Assembly (NCBI GenBank): GCA_963942565.1
Contig: OZ012688.1
Coordinates: 24,222,275-24,286,274 of the forward strand
DNA length: 64,000 bases
Direction of reading: 5' to 3'
Origin: Maea johnstoni
Taxonomy: Eukaryota; Annelida; Polychaeta; Spionida; Magelonidae
A model generated the notes under the pieces. That model was not told where the DNA came from. It was given only the letters and a program-made list of their open reading frames with translations, and did not search any database. Within the stretch, counting starts at the first letter, position 1, and each line of letters opens with the position of its first letter. Positions 1-11,749 of the stretch are shown one piece after another. A program made the translations under genes and the position numbers.

Positions 1-34
1 GAGTATTTGAAGAAATGAGAACTAGCAGGGTAGG

Positions 35-247
35 TTAACCCTTACACTGCTGGAGGCTAATTCTACCAATACAAGATAATGCAAAAAACCTGAAAAATCA
101 CCGAAACCCTGGCAAATGGGTACTCATCTGAAAGTACTCAGTGAGAGCTTTCCAATGAGTACCAACATGACAGGGTTTGGATGTTTTTCAAAAGTTTTTG
201 CATTTTTCTCCCATGGACAAAAGTACCCTCAGCATGGAAAGGGTTAA
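35..247. mobile_element. TTAA-flanked MITE, copy 1
   Basis: A 213-bp unit begins TTAACCCTTACACTGCTG and ends CAGCATGGAAAGGGTTAA. The ends are imperfect inverted repeats, with TTAA at both edges. It aligns over its length with units at 9186-9397 and, inverted, at 40460-40670, so it is a dispersed non-autonomous DNA element. TTAA targets and CCC-starting ends are typical of piggyBac, which makes that superfamily the likely mobiliser. That assignment is inference, because no transposase is present. Confidence 0.7.
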
Positions 248-2090
248 AGGAGATCAGGGGCAGATCCAGGATTTCATAAGTGGGGTTCACACTTAGTTTT
301 GCAGTTGACCACCAGGTGGTCAAGGTATGAGTTCAGGGGTTGACCACTTGTTGAGCCACTAAGTTGTTAATGTCCAAAAGGTGGTATTTGTTTCATTCAC
401 TCATTCTTTATATAAAGAAAAGCCACAAAAAATTGGCAGTGTCATATGAATTAAACTCGAGACCATTCAAACCGTTTCATTTAAGAGAAGGCACATTGAA
501 ACATAAAAAGTTACCCAGCCATTTAGCCTGCTGGATGGCCCAGCAATGGAAAACCTTCAGTCAAATAATTCTCAAAATATTTTCAAAATATCTTTGTATG
601 TCAGAAACATGTCCACACACAAGTCTGGAATAGGTGTATACAATTATTTTGGGATTTTTGTTAAAAACAAGTCCCTCATTAGAAATAAATGTACAAAGTT
701 TAATCCTGCACGTCACAGGCTAGTCCTCTATGAATAACTTTTAAACAAAGCATTAAATCACAAAATATCGACAGTATTCGTGCTGGAATCAACATTACCT
801 TTTAAATTACTTCCTAACATAGGCGTTTATTAGGGAGATTTTTCCAAAATAGTAAGACTGATTTAGGGTGCAACAGACATCAATACATTAAGCTAGATTT
901 AGAAAGCGGCATTGTGAAATTAGATAAATGCAATTTTTTCACCCCACATATTATGCCTTGATTTGCTTCTACTGTCATATTTATGGATCATGTGGGGAAT
1001 ACTAGAACTAGAAGTGGTGCTCAACTTAATATTTGAATTTTAACATATCCCTTTTATTCTTCTTAAATTTGCTTCTGCCATCCTACACACTTTCACAATT
1101 TATCCACTTGTGCATTCTGTTGACTATTGCCACAATTCTACCACAGGTAAGCCACATGTCTACCATGATACATGGTTAGTATGAAACTGTCTAGGTTATT
1201 TGGTTGGTATGCGGTAATTGCATTGTAGTCCCTAGGATATAGACAAATCACTGGACACACCATTACCACAAAACAACCTATAGCTTCAGCGACATCAGGG
1301 TAGGGGAATTGTCACAGTGTGACAGCTGCCTCAAAACTTGCCATAAGAAATACCTGTTAACCACTGTTTGATTTCCAGGAAGTATTACCAAATGATTTCT
1401 TTACATGTTTCTTTTGCGTTTTTAAATACAGATTGTACTTAGAAAATCTGTAAACTCCACCTATTGATTGAGATAGGTCTCCATTATTGTGCCCACCAAA
1501 AGTGCTGTGCTAAATGACCAATTGTCTGAGCTCCCTGAGGACTCAAAACCTTGGACAACCCTGCACATTTGTGGCACAAAATATTCTGATTTTTTCCTTA
1601 TGGAACATCACTAGGCTTGAGAGTGGTGCTCAGTATAGCATGCAGGCATGAGTGGAAAGATAATACATAATAACAGGATGCTGATACTAATATACAGGTC
1701 ATAATGTGCCGCTCTCTATTGTTTCAACACAAATGAACATTCCATCAATTTGCGATTAAGATAATGAGGGATGAAACCAATTTACTAGAATGGTGGCAAT
1801 TCTAGCAACTCTTGTTGGGTCATATAATATATGTCCCAATGTGTTACAATGTTAGCTATTGTAAAATAAAGTCTTGTAGGATTGTATATGCATCATCTGC
1901 AAGGGGTTAATCTTAGTGCCTGCTTGCACCCAGTCATCTGGAGAGGACTAGTGCCAAGTGGATGCCAATTATACATTGTTCTTGTAGTCTAACAGTCTGA
2001 TCTCCCTAAGAATTTCTCTCCACCTTTTAATATGGCCCAGACAAAGGATGAAGAATTTAATATTGGATTGGAAATTGGAAATTCGATTTT
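248..2090. other. No gene seen
   Basis: AT-rich sequence with only short open frames that lack coding character or recognisable motifs. It is probably intronic or downstream sequence of the minus-strand coactosin-like gene. I looked for a third coactosin exon on the minus strand and found none. Confidence 0.4.
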
Positions 2091-2280
2091 GTCACTTTTT
2101 CTGCCATAATGTGGCAAAGTTGTGACTAAACAATTGTAAATAGTGAGGAAACCAGAGAACCCGACGAAAAACACTGCCTAACCCCAAGTCACTGGCAATG
2201 TTTCCAGTGGATTCAAACCACGGCAGTGGTAAGAGACAGCTAGCAGTCAGTGGCAACGCTTAATACCACACGGCCATAAA
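2091..2280 (-). repeat. tRNA-derived SINE, copy 1
   Basis: Read on the minus strand, a tRNA-like head (GGCCGTGTGGTATTAAGCG, then a degraded box B near GGTTTGAATCC) is followed by a body containing GGGGTTAGGCAGTG and ending in TATGGCAGAAAAAGTG. The same arrangement recurs at 4312-4508 and, on the plus strand, at 39711-39964. A shared tRNA-like head plus a conserved unrelated body is what defines a SINE family. No target-site duplication was resolved. Confidence 0.6.
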
Positions 2281-3543
2281 GGCAAGTGCATTTGTGTGTA
2301 TGCAGATGACACAGATAGCATGAAGAACTAATGACCGGGAAATTAACATGAAAAGTAATTTCTTTTTATATGGACAGTCAACTAAGAATAAAGAGTATGA
2401 AATGAAATGTATAGTGGTTGCCATAGTTAATAGAGGAACCACACCTAATAGTAATAGCTTTGGCAGCTAGGGGGACTGAACTCTGGACCCTATGCCTCCC
2501 AGCACTACTCTACTGCTATTGTGCCATTGATTCTAGTCTAATTATAAGGGCGACCCAGGCAGGCTTCACATCCTTTCAATCCTAGGTCTACAAGCATTTA
2601 GACATTGATCAGGAAATGAGTTATACACTTTTTTGTTTGAAACGGAGAATAATATCAATATAGGTGTATACTCCTGACAGACAATTTTCTATAAAGTTAA
2701 TTGACAGCGCAAATCATTTACAAATACATTTGTGTACAGCTTTAATGGTGGGCCACTTGCCTGAGACGTTCTCAGTTTTTTTTTGTAAGATTTACAATAA
2801 AATAAGGTGAATAATAAAGAAATCATTTCAATAGTGAAAATAATCAGTATTTCCAGTTTCTGAAATCAGCAAATTTATACTGGTACTCTTTTTTGAAGCA
2901 TACAAAATGCTGCTATCTAGTTCATTCTGAGGTTTGGCACGGCACCCATAAGTGCAGAACTGTCGTCTTGTTAGCTGGTCCAACATAATGCTTGAAACAG
3001 CTTGCACTATTGTAATAAAAAAAAAATGTTAAATTTTTAAAATGATCCACTTAGTTTAAGATAGATGTCAGTCATGTTGGAGATACCATTATACGAACTA
3101 GTGGATATTGTCGCATGAGATGACTGCCCATGTAATCGAGACTTCTAATTTGGGCGTGTCTTTTTGCCTGGCGTGATCATCAGACGAGGAACTCCGTCGA
3201 CGGGCTTTCCCCTAATCTCGCTGTGCTAAAAATAGACGCGCACGCCTTGGGTTAAAGGTGAGACGGAAGGACCCGTTGCCCTTCCGCTGTCTGGAGGCGT
3301 GTATTAACACATTAACGATCGACCCACCATATCATGACAGATCAAAAGAAATGAGGCGTGACGCCCCAAATCAAACCAATCAAAAGCAAACACAATTCAC
3401 TTTCAAAAGTCACAAATTACTTATCATCTTTAAATTTGCAGACAAGAAAAGGAAACTGTCCAAAGCACTGTCTTATCTGCCCGGCAACTTAGGCATTTAT
3501 CAGTTAATGTGATTGAGAGGGGAATATATTTTGTCTGACTCAC
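2281..3543. other. Probable intron of the coactosin-like gene
   Basis: This lies directly downstream (minus strand) of the exon 2 splice donor. It is mostly AT-rich. A GC-richer patch at 3170-3330 contains several CpG sites but no motif I recognise. No further exon was identified. Confidence 0.4.
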
Positions 3544-3626
3544 CGTTGAATTGTTCCTTAAATTCGTCATATTCCACTCCTATCAGCCCTTTAGAGATCG
3601 TGTTTCCCTCGACATCAAAAATCACC
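3544..3626 (-). CDS. COTL1: Coactosin-like protein, exon 2
   Basis: This 83-nt exon is bounded on the minus strand by a TTTCAG acceptor and a GTGAGT donor. It completes the split Trp codon from exon 1 and encodes VIFDVEGNTISKG followed by a GVEYDEFKEQFN segment, leaving one base of the next codon. The Asn-Trp-Val-x-Phe, Glu-Gly-Asn and Glu-Tyr-x-x-Phe positions match the first half of the ADF-H fold in coactosin-like proteins. The second half of the domain and the C-terminus are not in the window; those exons should lie off the left edge or in the AT-rich stretch before it. Confidence 0.8.
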
Positions 3627-3823
3627 CTGAAATATTGAAATACACTCTGTAAGGACGATGGATGGTATTCAGTCAAGACTTAGTCAAGGAAGGGGTGGGC
3701 GGGGTATATCACATTCACGACCGTGGCACCCGCGCCGGTGCTCTTTAAGCCACAAATCAAACCTCTATCCTTTAACTTTAAGAGATCCACTCCTCTCGGC
3801 ACCGTAGATTTCTTGCCACTTAC
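3627..3823 (-). other. Intron 1 of the coactosin-like gene
   Basis: A 197-bp intron with consensus ends: GTAAGT at the exon 1 side and CAG at the exon 2 side, read on the minus strand. It splits a TGG codon between its second and third bases (phase 2). Confidence 0.75.
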
Positions 3824-3897
3824 CAGTTGCTCTCCGTATGATCGTCTCTGACATCTTCATAAGCTTCAATTATCTCCTCTTTGTTGAGTGCAGCCAT
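3824..3897 (-). CDS. COTL1: Coactosin-like protein, exon 1 (start codon)
   Basis: Coactosins are small F-actin-binding proteins with one ADF-H domain. They bind filament sides and counter capping; the vertebrate protein also binds 5-lipoxygenase. The minus-strand ATG at 3897-3895 has a strong Kozak context (A at -3, G at +4). The exon encodes MAALNKEEIIEAYEDVRDD and then HTESN plus two bases of a Trp codon, followed by the consensus donor GTAAGT. Joined to exon 2 this gives 52 residues matching the start of coactosin: an Ala-Tyr-x-x-Val-Arg-Asp-Asp helix, then Trp-Val-x-Phe. Drebrin-like proteins share the fold but lack the VRDD motif at this place, so coactosin is preferred. The gene is partial in this window, and the pieces are too short for simple ORF detection. 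Confidence 0.82.
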
Positions 3898-4311
3898 GAT
3901 TTTTGCTGTGTGCGTCTACGGGTTATAGCTCCTACTCCTAGCCGGTTACTATAACTACACTGCGTACGGTGGTCTCCGCGGCTGTCAGCAGTCACACATA
4001 CAACCACCCCTACACAGCTGGTGAAAGTAGTTCCTCTAGCCGGAAACCGATTCCTGCGCCACACACTTGTTGATCATCCAAACCAAAATCACGATTTTGA
4101 TTACGATTAGTGACAATTCTTTATCGAAATTTATTGTTGGTAATTATTATTCTTTTCTGTATGGCAATTACCCATGTGATTCAATGAAGACTTTAACAGA
4201 GACTTCGCCCTGTGTGACTTAAGAGTGAACTTGTCACCAATAGCAGACGATCACCATGGCGCAGTATCCGCGCATCCCCCTCCTATCGAGGTAATTAATG
4301 TAGAATTAATT
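3898..4311 (-). promoter_or_regulatory. 5' UTR and likely promoter of the coactosin-like gene
   Basis: A GC-richer stretch with several CpG sites lies immediately upstream of the minus-strand ATG, in contrast with the AT-rich surroundings. No clear TATA box or transcription start can be placed. The role is inferred from position. Confidence 0.4.
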
Positions 4312-4508
4312 TTCGTTACCTTTTCTGCCATATTGCGGTTGTCGTGACTAGCCAGTTGCAAGTGGTAGAGGGAACCTTAGCACCCGGCGAAATCCACCGC
4401 CTAACCCCATGTCACTGGGAACTTTCTAACGGTCGGGATTCGAACCCGGGCGGTGGTGAGAGACAGCTAGCGGTCAGTGGCAACGCATTATACCGCATAA
4501 ACGCCCAA
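4312..4508 (-). repeat. tRNA-derived SINE, copy 2
   Basis: Minus-strand head with a well-kept box B (GGGTTCGAATCC, about 4444-4455) and the same body as the copy at 2091-2280, including TGGGGTTAGGCGGTG and a terminal ATATGGCAGAAAAGG. The intact box B suggests it is younger than copy 1. Confidence 0.65.
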
Positions 4509-7019
4509 CCCTACAAACAAAAGGATAATAAGAGGAAGGCAACTATTTTATCAAATGTGTGTCAATGCTGATCGATGTATCATTAGACTAGTGCAGCACA
4601 TGTGTAGGTCATGATCATGGATTCACATATAACTTTTTGAAGAAAATATTAAAAACAATCTCACTTAGGTGTTTAAGGAGATGAATATTGCTCAACCAGT
4701 CGTGACCGTTTGAATCTTAGAAAATGTCTGTCTTGTGGAAAAAAAATATAACAAAAAAGTGATTTCTACTTAAGTTCGCTTCATTTCCATGCACCTTCAA
4801 ATGGTAACAGGGTTGGTTACGTTTTATACATGTACTAGTACTGTATTCTTATGTCCATCAATCCATTCCTGTGCAGTAATACCAGGGTTTTGATGCGGGA
4901 GTTGCGTAGTAGCTTTTGACGTCTGTGCGCTTGGTTTGGTCTTAGATAGATAAAAAATTGTTCTCGTTTGGTATGATCTACGTCGTATTCAGCAGCTAAG
5001 TTCACATCGCAACGTGATAGATAAGCGTAACAGGACAGAAATTCCTTAATTCTCTTTGCGAGAAGTTCCAAGGGGTCTTTCAGTTGCTAAGGCATTGTAA
5101 ACAGCCCTCCACAACGCCTTACATCTGTATAGCGACCTGGGGAACCCGTTGCAACTCATAGGATCCAGCGCTTACTCGAATATGCCATCATCTAGATCTG
5201 GACGCAACCGGCTTCCTAAGGGCTCCGCCTGTAGCCGTAGGTTATCGTTAGAGTGAGCCGCAGCCACCACAGATGGCTTTATATATACTACATAGAAATC
5301 TCTCCTAATCATATTGTCGTAAATAACTTCCGTTTGCAGCGAGTTAATCTATAAAATAGAGCGGCCATAAACCAGTCAGACATGAGATTGAGAGCATGTA
5401 TTAACATTATGTCTGGGAAAAGTATTCAAATGTTTTCACACCCGATCAATCCCAGCCATTGTCGTTACAAGTCAAAGCTAATTACGGCAGAGGTCACGAC
5501 CTTCCATCCTGTCACACGTCAGAGTAGAGAGTCGTTCGCGGTCAACGTTGCTATTGGAACTACAGCATCATTGCTCCGTTTAGGATGAACACTGGCTAGC
5601 CAGTTAATTTCAGTTACACATGCATTTTAAGGTAACTGTTATTCTGTTGCCACTGTTTTTCTGTTAACACGTCTGAAGAGCTAGTCTGCTAGGCAAAGGA
5701 TGGATCCTAGTACCAGAATAGTTAACATCCCTTGAGCTGAAAAACTAGTGTCGTGCGGTACCAGCAACAGCCAATAGATGATGGTACAGTATGGCCCCCT
5801 ATCTCCAGCGGTTTCAGTGCCATACTCAAACGGAGCCCTCTATCCACATGTTGAGGTGAATGTAAACTAATTAGGCCATCCTGACCGCTGGGCTAGGAGC
5901 AAGTTAGTTAAGGATAATGTATAGGCCAGACTAAAACCTTTGTAAAATTCATGAAAATGAAATAAAACTTGGTACATTAATCAATGGAGATATGAGATAT
6001 CTTGAGGTATTTTATGACAGCTAATCAATGGAGTTATCCTTGTCACGGCATGTCTGTCAGGGATGTGACTCATTTCCTTCAGTCTGTGAGGTTTAGCATT
6101 ATCGTACTGTCACACTGGCCAACAAAGAAATAAGTGGGCGTTAGCATCCAAAGCTCAGCCCGTAAAACTGTGATTACCAAGATAACAACTGGCGTCTAGC
6201 CGGAGAATGTTGATACTTTGATTGGTTTGAACGAATCTCAATATGACCGGTACCATCCAGAGATGAAGTCCCTGGTACCAACAGATCATTTTTAGCAAAA
6301 TTATTGAAATGGAAGTTTCTCAATGGAAAGTTGCGTTTTATAGTGAAACTGTCTCATTTAACCCTGGTCCTGCAGAACCAAGAAATATGCGAGCGACACT
6401 ACTGATCTGCTGTGCATAGCCGTGAAATATCTGTATGCATTTACTCTTAGATGACCAAACACATCCTAGATTTACTGACCTGCTAATGGCCAATCGGCTG
6501 AGCTAATCTTTAGCCCCCCCCCCCCACTCCCATAGAGCCTGTACATGATCCAATACAGCTCCATTCCGAATATCCCCCCCCCCCCCCCACCTTAGACCAT
6601 TTTGATAAATGGCAAGTTGAAGGTAACACCTAAAAATTCAAATTGCGTCCCTAAAATCGTCCATGGCCAACTTGGTCCCTCGGGGACAAAAAACAACAAT
6701 GCAGTTGGTAGAGTATGTTACATTCACCAATTCAGCAGGACAAGGGTTAAAGTGATAGTTTAAGGTTTTCGACCTTCCCAGCGGCCAGGTGTTAGTGTCG
6801 AGTCGTTTTTAAAGTTGTCCCTTTGTCCATCAACATCATATGTCAAGCGAGCAATCGCCCTCTGGTGTTACTTTCTGGTACTAACTCCCTATCAACAGAC
6901 CTGGAATTGGAATATTCTTTTAATACCTAAACTTGTGTTGAGCCAAATCGCCAATTGGTTGTTGTTGAGAATGAGTTTTTATCAAAATATCAATCCATTG
7001 CGGTTGATTTGTTTCCTAA
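4509..7019. other. No gene seen; two poly-C tracts
   Basis: Intergenic sequence without recognisable coding regions. Poly-C runs occur near 6512-6526 and 6575-6588. Short open frames here (for example 5382-5588) have no family features. Confidence 0.4.
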
Positions 7020-8039
7020 ATGCACTCTGTCCCGCCACGACACTGGTTACCAGTCAGGAAGAGAATTGAATTCAAGATTCTCCTCCTGGCATACAAGTGT
7101 TTGCATGGAACTGCACCCTCTTACCTGAGGGAAATGCTGAAAGAGTATGTCCCACCACGGACACTGAGATCAACATCCAAGAACTTACTCTGCGAGCCGA
7201 GAACCAACATGAAAACCTACGGTGACAGATCATTTAGTGCCTGTGCCCCAAAACTATGGAATCAGCTCCCAAATAATATTCGGGCAGCTGGGTATGGGGC
7301 GCCGTTTGTAACATCACGATTTCTGTGTACAGAATGTAATTCTGTCACACAGAATTCGTATTCTGTGTGACAGAACTACATTCTGTCGACAGAATGTAAT
7401 TCTGTCACACAGAATTCGTATTCTGTGTGACAGAACTACATTCTGTCGACAGAATGTAATTCTGTCACACAGAATACAATTCTGTCACACAGAATTCGTA
7501 TTCTGTGTGACACCGTTGATAGATGGCGGTGATACTACGACAGAATTCGTGTTCTCGTATTATGTGGGACAGAATTACATTCTGTCGACAGAATACGAAT
7601 TCTGTGTGACAGAATTACATTCTGTGTACAGAATTACATTCTGTCACACAGAATACGAATTCTGTGTGACAGAATTGTATTCTGTGTGACAGAATTACAT
7701 TCTGTCGACAGAATGTAATTCTGTCACACAGAATTCGTATTCTGTTGGACAGAATTACATTCTGTCGACAGAATGTAGTTCTGTCACACAGAATACGAAT
7801 TCTGTGTGACAGAATTACATTCTGTACACAGAAATCGTGATGTTACAAACGGCGCCCCATAGCTGGGAGTGTGGCAATCTTCAAACGACAACTGAAAACA
7901 CATCTGTTCAAAGATGTATTTATCAAATAACTATGTGGATATCATCATCTATCCTTTGACAATGAATGTAATGCGCCTTTGAGCATGTTAATATGGAAAG
8001 GGTGCAATATCAAATGACAATATTATTATTATTATTATA
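7020..8039 (+). mobile_element. 5'-truncated CR1/L2-type LINE, 3' end of ORF2
   Basis: The plus-strand frame from about 7048 reads HWLPVRKRIEFKILLL, then YKCLHGTAPSYL, YGDRSFSACAPKLWNQLP and NNIRAAG. This is the conserved C-terminal tail that follows the reverse transcriptase in CR1/L2/Rex-like non-LTR elements. The frame stops at an inserted palindromic element (7293-7861) and continues on its far side with a segment containing AIFKRQLKTHLFKDVFIK and a stop. A short 3' UTR ends in an ATT repeat near 8022-8038, the usual tail of this group. The endonuclease and the main polymerase domain are absent, as expected of a truncated insertion. Confidence 0.85.
7287..7867. mobile_element. 569-bp near-palindromic element inserted in the LINE
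   Basis: The element (7293-7861) starts TATGGGGCGCCGTTTGTAAC and ends with its inverse, flanked by a 6-bp target duplication GCTGGG (7287-7292, 7862-7867). The inverted arms continue inward through multiple copies of ACAGAATGTAATTCTGTC and ACAGAATTCGTATTCTGTG. These are themselves palindromic, so the whole element is a nested foldback. There is no coding capacity; a 60-codon frame inside is a by-product of the repeats. The superfamily is unclear from a 6-bp duplication. Confidence 0.85.
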
Positions 8040-8545
8040 ACGACACGTACCTGGACATGCGTGCGCCAATTCTTTGATTATTTTGCGAGCCTGCAGCTGC
8101 TCGCGAGCCCAGCAATTTCTCCTGCCCCTACCTATATCAGGCTTTAATAGTTAGCGGAATCTGGGGAAAGAGAATGATCACGTGACAACACAATTAACCC
8201 TACAATCAGGAATGTTCATTGAATGAACATTCCTACTACAATGCATTCTTTTCACACTTAAAATCATTTAAATATGATCGTCTGTCAGTAAAATGTTGTA
8301 TCCTTGGCTTCGTCAGTGTCGATGCGCCCTTGATGTTGCTAATGGCCGTGTTATGGACGAACTACTGTTCATCAAAAAGTGGAAGGCTACCTCACAGAAC
8401 ACGCAGTAGGTCCTGGGTTCGAAACCCGGTGGAATCTACTTATTACTAATGACCATTTTTTTTACTCGTTTTGGTAATATTTCATTTGAATCTTCTTTCG
8501 ATAACAACTTGGTGTTGAGTGGGGTGGGGTGGGATGGGGCCGCAG
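8040..8545 (+). repeat. Unassigned stretch with tRNA-like remnant at about 8340-8445
   Basis: A possible degraded box A (TGGCCGTGTTATGG, near 8343) and a perfect box B (GGTTCGAAACC, near 8416) suggest a tRNA-derived SINE head. The spacing is longer than in a functional tRNA and no cloverleaf can be drawn, so I do not call a tRNA gene. Nothing else is recognised in the stretch. Confidence 0.3.
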
Positions 8546-8833
8546 GGGCTTAGCCGTAATGCGTCCAGCGTGTCATTTGGACACGCAGAACACTGTTTTT
8601 TGACAGTTTGGACACCCAAAATTTTATGTCAGAATTTGCTGAAGATGACTTTTCTTAGAAGATAGAAGGTGTAGAAGCTGTAGTGTCACTTTTATAAGAC
8701 ACACAAAGCAGTATCTGTAAAAGTATAGGGTCTATCTTATTAGTAGTATGTATTTTGTACCACACTTTGGACACGCAAAAGTCTATGAAACCTCTATTTG
8801 GACACCCTGTTTCCAAATATCGGCTAAGACCCT
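8546..8833. mobile_element. MITE with GGCTTAGCC / GGCTAAG ends
   Basis: The ends are inverted (GGCTTAGCC on the left, GGCTAAGACC on the right). The interior repeats TTTGGACAC-type motifs that also occur in the elements at 15549-15866 and 40068-40330. It is treated as a diverged member of that family. No target duplication is visible. Confidence 0.4.
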
Positions 8834-9056
8834 GGATGGGGGATCACCTTTTCTCTCTAGAATTTAGTGAGATTTGTGAGATTGATTTATTTCTTCTCCA
8901 TCTGACGATTTCTTCTCCATCTGACGATTTCTTCTTCATCTGACGTGCGGTGCGGGGTGGGATGGGGGATCACCTCTTCTCTCTAGAATTTAGTGAGATT
9001 CGTGAGATTGATTTATTTCTTCTCCATCTGACGATTCCTTCTTCATCTGACATGCG
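8834..9056. repeat. Tandem duplication, period about 125 bp
   Basis: Two copies of a block beginning GGATGGGGGATCACC (8834 and 8959), each running through CTCTAGAATTTAGTGAGATT and ending in repeats of CTTCTCCATCTGACGATT. The first copy has one extra small repeat. The frame across it is not a gene. Confidence 0.7.
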
Positions 9057-9185
9057 GTCGTGGGCGCGTGTCCTATCAGAACATAACACCCTCAGTCCTA
9101 AATTTCATCTCTTGAATTTAGTCTTTCTGGGTTTCAAATTGTTGTCAGTTGCTCATGAAAAAGGTACATCATTGGTTATTGCATG

Positions 9186-9397
9186 TTAACCCTTATGCTG
9201 CTGGTGGCTAATTTGGCCATTACAAAATTATGCAAAAAGCCTTAAAAATGACTGAAAATCTTGCAAATTGGTACTCATCTGATAGAACTCGGTGAGAGCT
9301 ATCTAATGAGTACCAACATGATAAGGTTAAGAAGGTTTACAAACATTTTAAGTCAGTGTGCTTTGGAAGAAAGTAGCCTCAACATTGGAAGGGTTAA
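9186..9397. mobile_element. TTAA-flanked MITE, copy 2
   Basis: 212 bp, TTAA at both edges, starting TTAACCCTTATGCTGCTG and ending CATTGGAAGGGTTAA. It is co-linear with the element at 35-247, including the central TTGGTACTCATCTGA-type segment. Confidence 0.7.
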
Positions 9398-9865
9398 TAA
9401 AGACAAAGTAATGCTTTGTAGCAGCCAGATGCAGCCTGACAATTTTGTTGAAATCTTTAAGGAAAAACAAAGCTTAGAAAGCTACCAACAACTCAACTCG
9501 AAATAGTTTGTGAAGCCTTTCCTAATCCTCAAGTTTAACTTGTTATTGTCGAAAGTATGATAGATCCAGACAACACTTTTCAGAGGAACTGTTAGGCCTG
9601 AATTGGTTCAGCTATCCATGACTTCCGTCATCAGATCGTTCGAACTAGAAGTGGATCTTTAACCCTTCCATGCCTGGATTTCCCATTAAAACGTACCTGT
9701 TGTCTGACCAAAGACAGTGCCAGAAATAAAGGATATACTTTAAATTACAATGTATGTGTAGGAGAGAACAGCGAAAGAATACTACTCTCAGGAGAGATGT
9801 AAGATAATTTTTGATCAATATTTTCTGAAACGATGCCTCAACGAATGAATTACCGAAATCGCCTG

Positions 9866-10394
9866 GCTTTTTGGCCGGGGGGGGGGGGGGGGGGGGGGGT
9901 ATTTAGCCGGGCGCATACGTTCGTTATCAAAATTAAAAAATACCCCTAAAGCACTGATTTCTGGCCGAAGAAGCACCCTTATTTTAATAAAACGCTGATT
10001 TTTTCCACTAAATAAACACCCCTTCTTTTATCAAAACACTGACATTGGATGAACGGGAACACGTATTTTAACTTAAGATTTTATAATTCTCTGCGTGTTT
10101 AGCAATAGCGGCAGCAAGTGGCGGCAGCAAGTGGCGGAAGCAAGTGGCGGCAGCAGACTCGGAGGCCCAGTCACTTCGGGAGTCACTCGGCGTCAGAGCC
10201 GCGTATATTTCGTGGATTGTAAGGGGATTTTGACCCCCATACTTCGTACCTGGGTACAAAAAAGTACCCTTCTTTTACAAAATCGCGGACATGCGGAGGT
10301 CTTAAAAAAAGACCCCTTCTTCCGCGAAATACGTAACTAAGGTGCGGCTCCCCTCTGTACCTGAGTGCCCCCCCCCCCCCCCCGGGCTTTTTGG
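9866..10394. mobile_element. 511-bp element with poly-G/poly-C termini and 9-bp TSD
   Basis: The element (9875-10385) begins CC followed by 23 G and ends with 16 C followed by GG. It is flanked by the exact 9-bp duplication GCTTTTTGG (9866-9874, 10386-10394). The interior has repeated short motifs near both ends (CCCTTCTTTTA and AAAACGCTGAT types) and a 13-bp tandem repeat (GGCAGCAAGTGGC type, about 10110-10160). No transposase is present. A 9-bp duplication is typical of Mutator-like elements, but that family is only inferred. Confidence 0.75.
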
Positions 10395-11749
10395 ATTGTT
10401 ACAGCCTTAAGGTCGAAACCGAATATAAGAACTGAGTGATATCAAGTTCTCTTGGCTACAATATACTGGCCTTTTCTGTGTGGTGAGGTCGAGATTGGTT
10501 GCTTTATAAACAAAATAAGTAACTATTTAGATAGTGTTGTATATCTTCAATACGTAAGTTGGTTAAGAATCCGACTTCAGTTGTTGTGTTTGTGCTGCTG
10601 TTAGACCATTGGAAGGTTTTTCATAAGACTGGAAAGTGCACAGCTGGACACGCCATCTATTGATTGGGAATTACACTAAAATGTACTATCTTGAGTTCTC
10701 CCTCCCTCCTCAGACGTGCTTTGCAGATTCGATTATTAAATGTAAGCTGTCGATATCGATATTATTTCATTTACATTACCTCTGCGCGTATTAACATTTA
10801 CTCATCGCATATTTCACCAGAAATTTAAAACTTAAATTATGATTTAAAATATTGGGGGATCTTGGAATAAAACGTTGACTTCATTATTTATTGGCCTTCC
10901 ATCGAAATCTTGCAGGTAAATATTGTGACCTGGCTGCGTCAGAGTAGATGCTGTCTACCAATTTAAGACAAGTCTTCTTTTCCTTCACCACATACTCTCT
11001 TGCAAGGTTCCTTATCCCGCAAACACCAATACCTGCACAACATCATCATGAAACATATAACACATAGACATATTCATAAACATATTATCATAAACATAAA
11101 AACGACATATATTCCGCAGACCTCGTCTTAAATACCTATTTTTCCAAACAATTAAATCGACACACAAGTCTGTCTATATATGCAGCAGCCAACTACTTCC
11201 TGAGATAAAGAAAATAAATTTCACAAAATAAATTAAAGAGCCAACGTTAGTTTATTCAAATAAGCGTGGCATGCGTGTTGAAACGAAACTTTTGATATTG
11301 TCCAAAGTTTGAGGGAATTTGTGTGTAAGTAATCATGATCCCAGGCCAATGGTATCATTCGAGAGAGTTATGAAAGAGGTATCGTTTGAATTGCTTCTGG
11401 ATAAGATTTCACCACAACAAGTAAAGCCGTCACTCTACATAATGTGGCAGCAACGTCACGAAATATCTGAGACTAAGGGTACGCTGAAATCAATTGGAAC
11501 GGCTCCTTAATTCAACTTGCCCTTTTTTCTACGCTTATAAATGAGAGTTGGATACATCTACCTGGTTTCAGCTATTATCTAAAACTTTACTAGCGGGACT
11601 AAAGGGTCAAGTGAAACTAAAAAGGTTGACCAGTGACGTAAGAAAAACACGAAAAAACAAACAAAAAACCCGGAGGTCATCTTAAATTTCGGAATGACGT
11701 CTTTGTACGCTTGTTGGCTGATATTTTTGAATAACCTATGAATATAACT
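10395..11749. other. No gene seen
   Basis: AT-rich sequence. The short open frame at 11319-11510 has no recognisable features. Confidence 0.4.

Noticed and set aside
8340-8445. Functional tRNA gene
   Set aside because: Box B is perfect but the spacing to box A is too long and no cloverleaf can be drawn.
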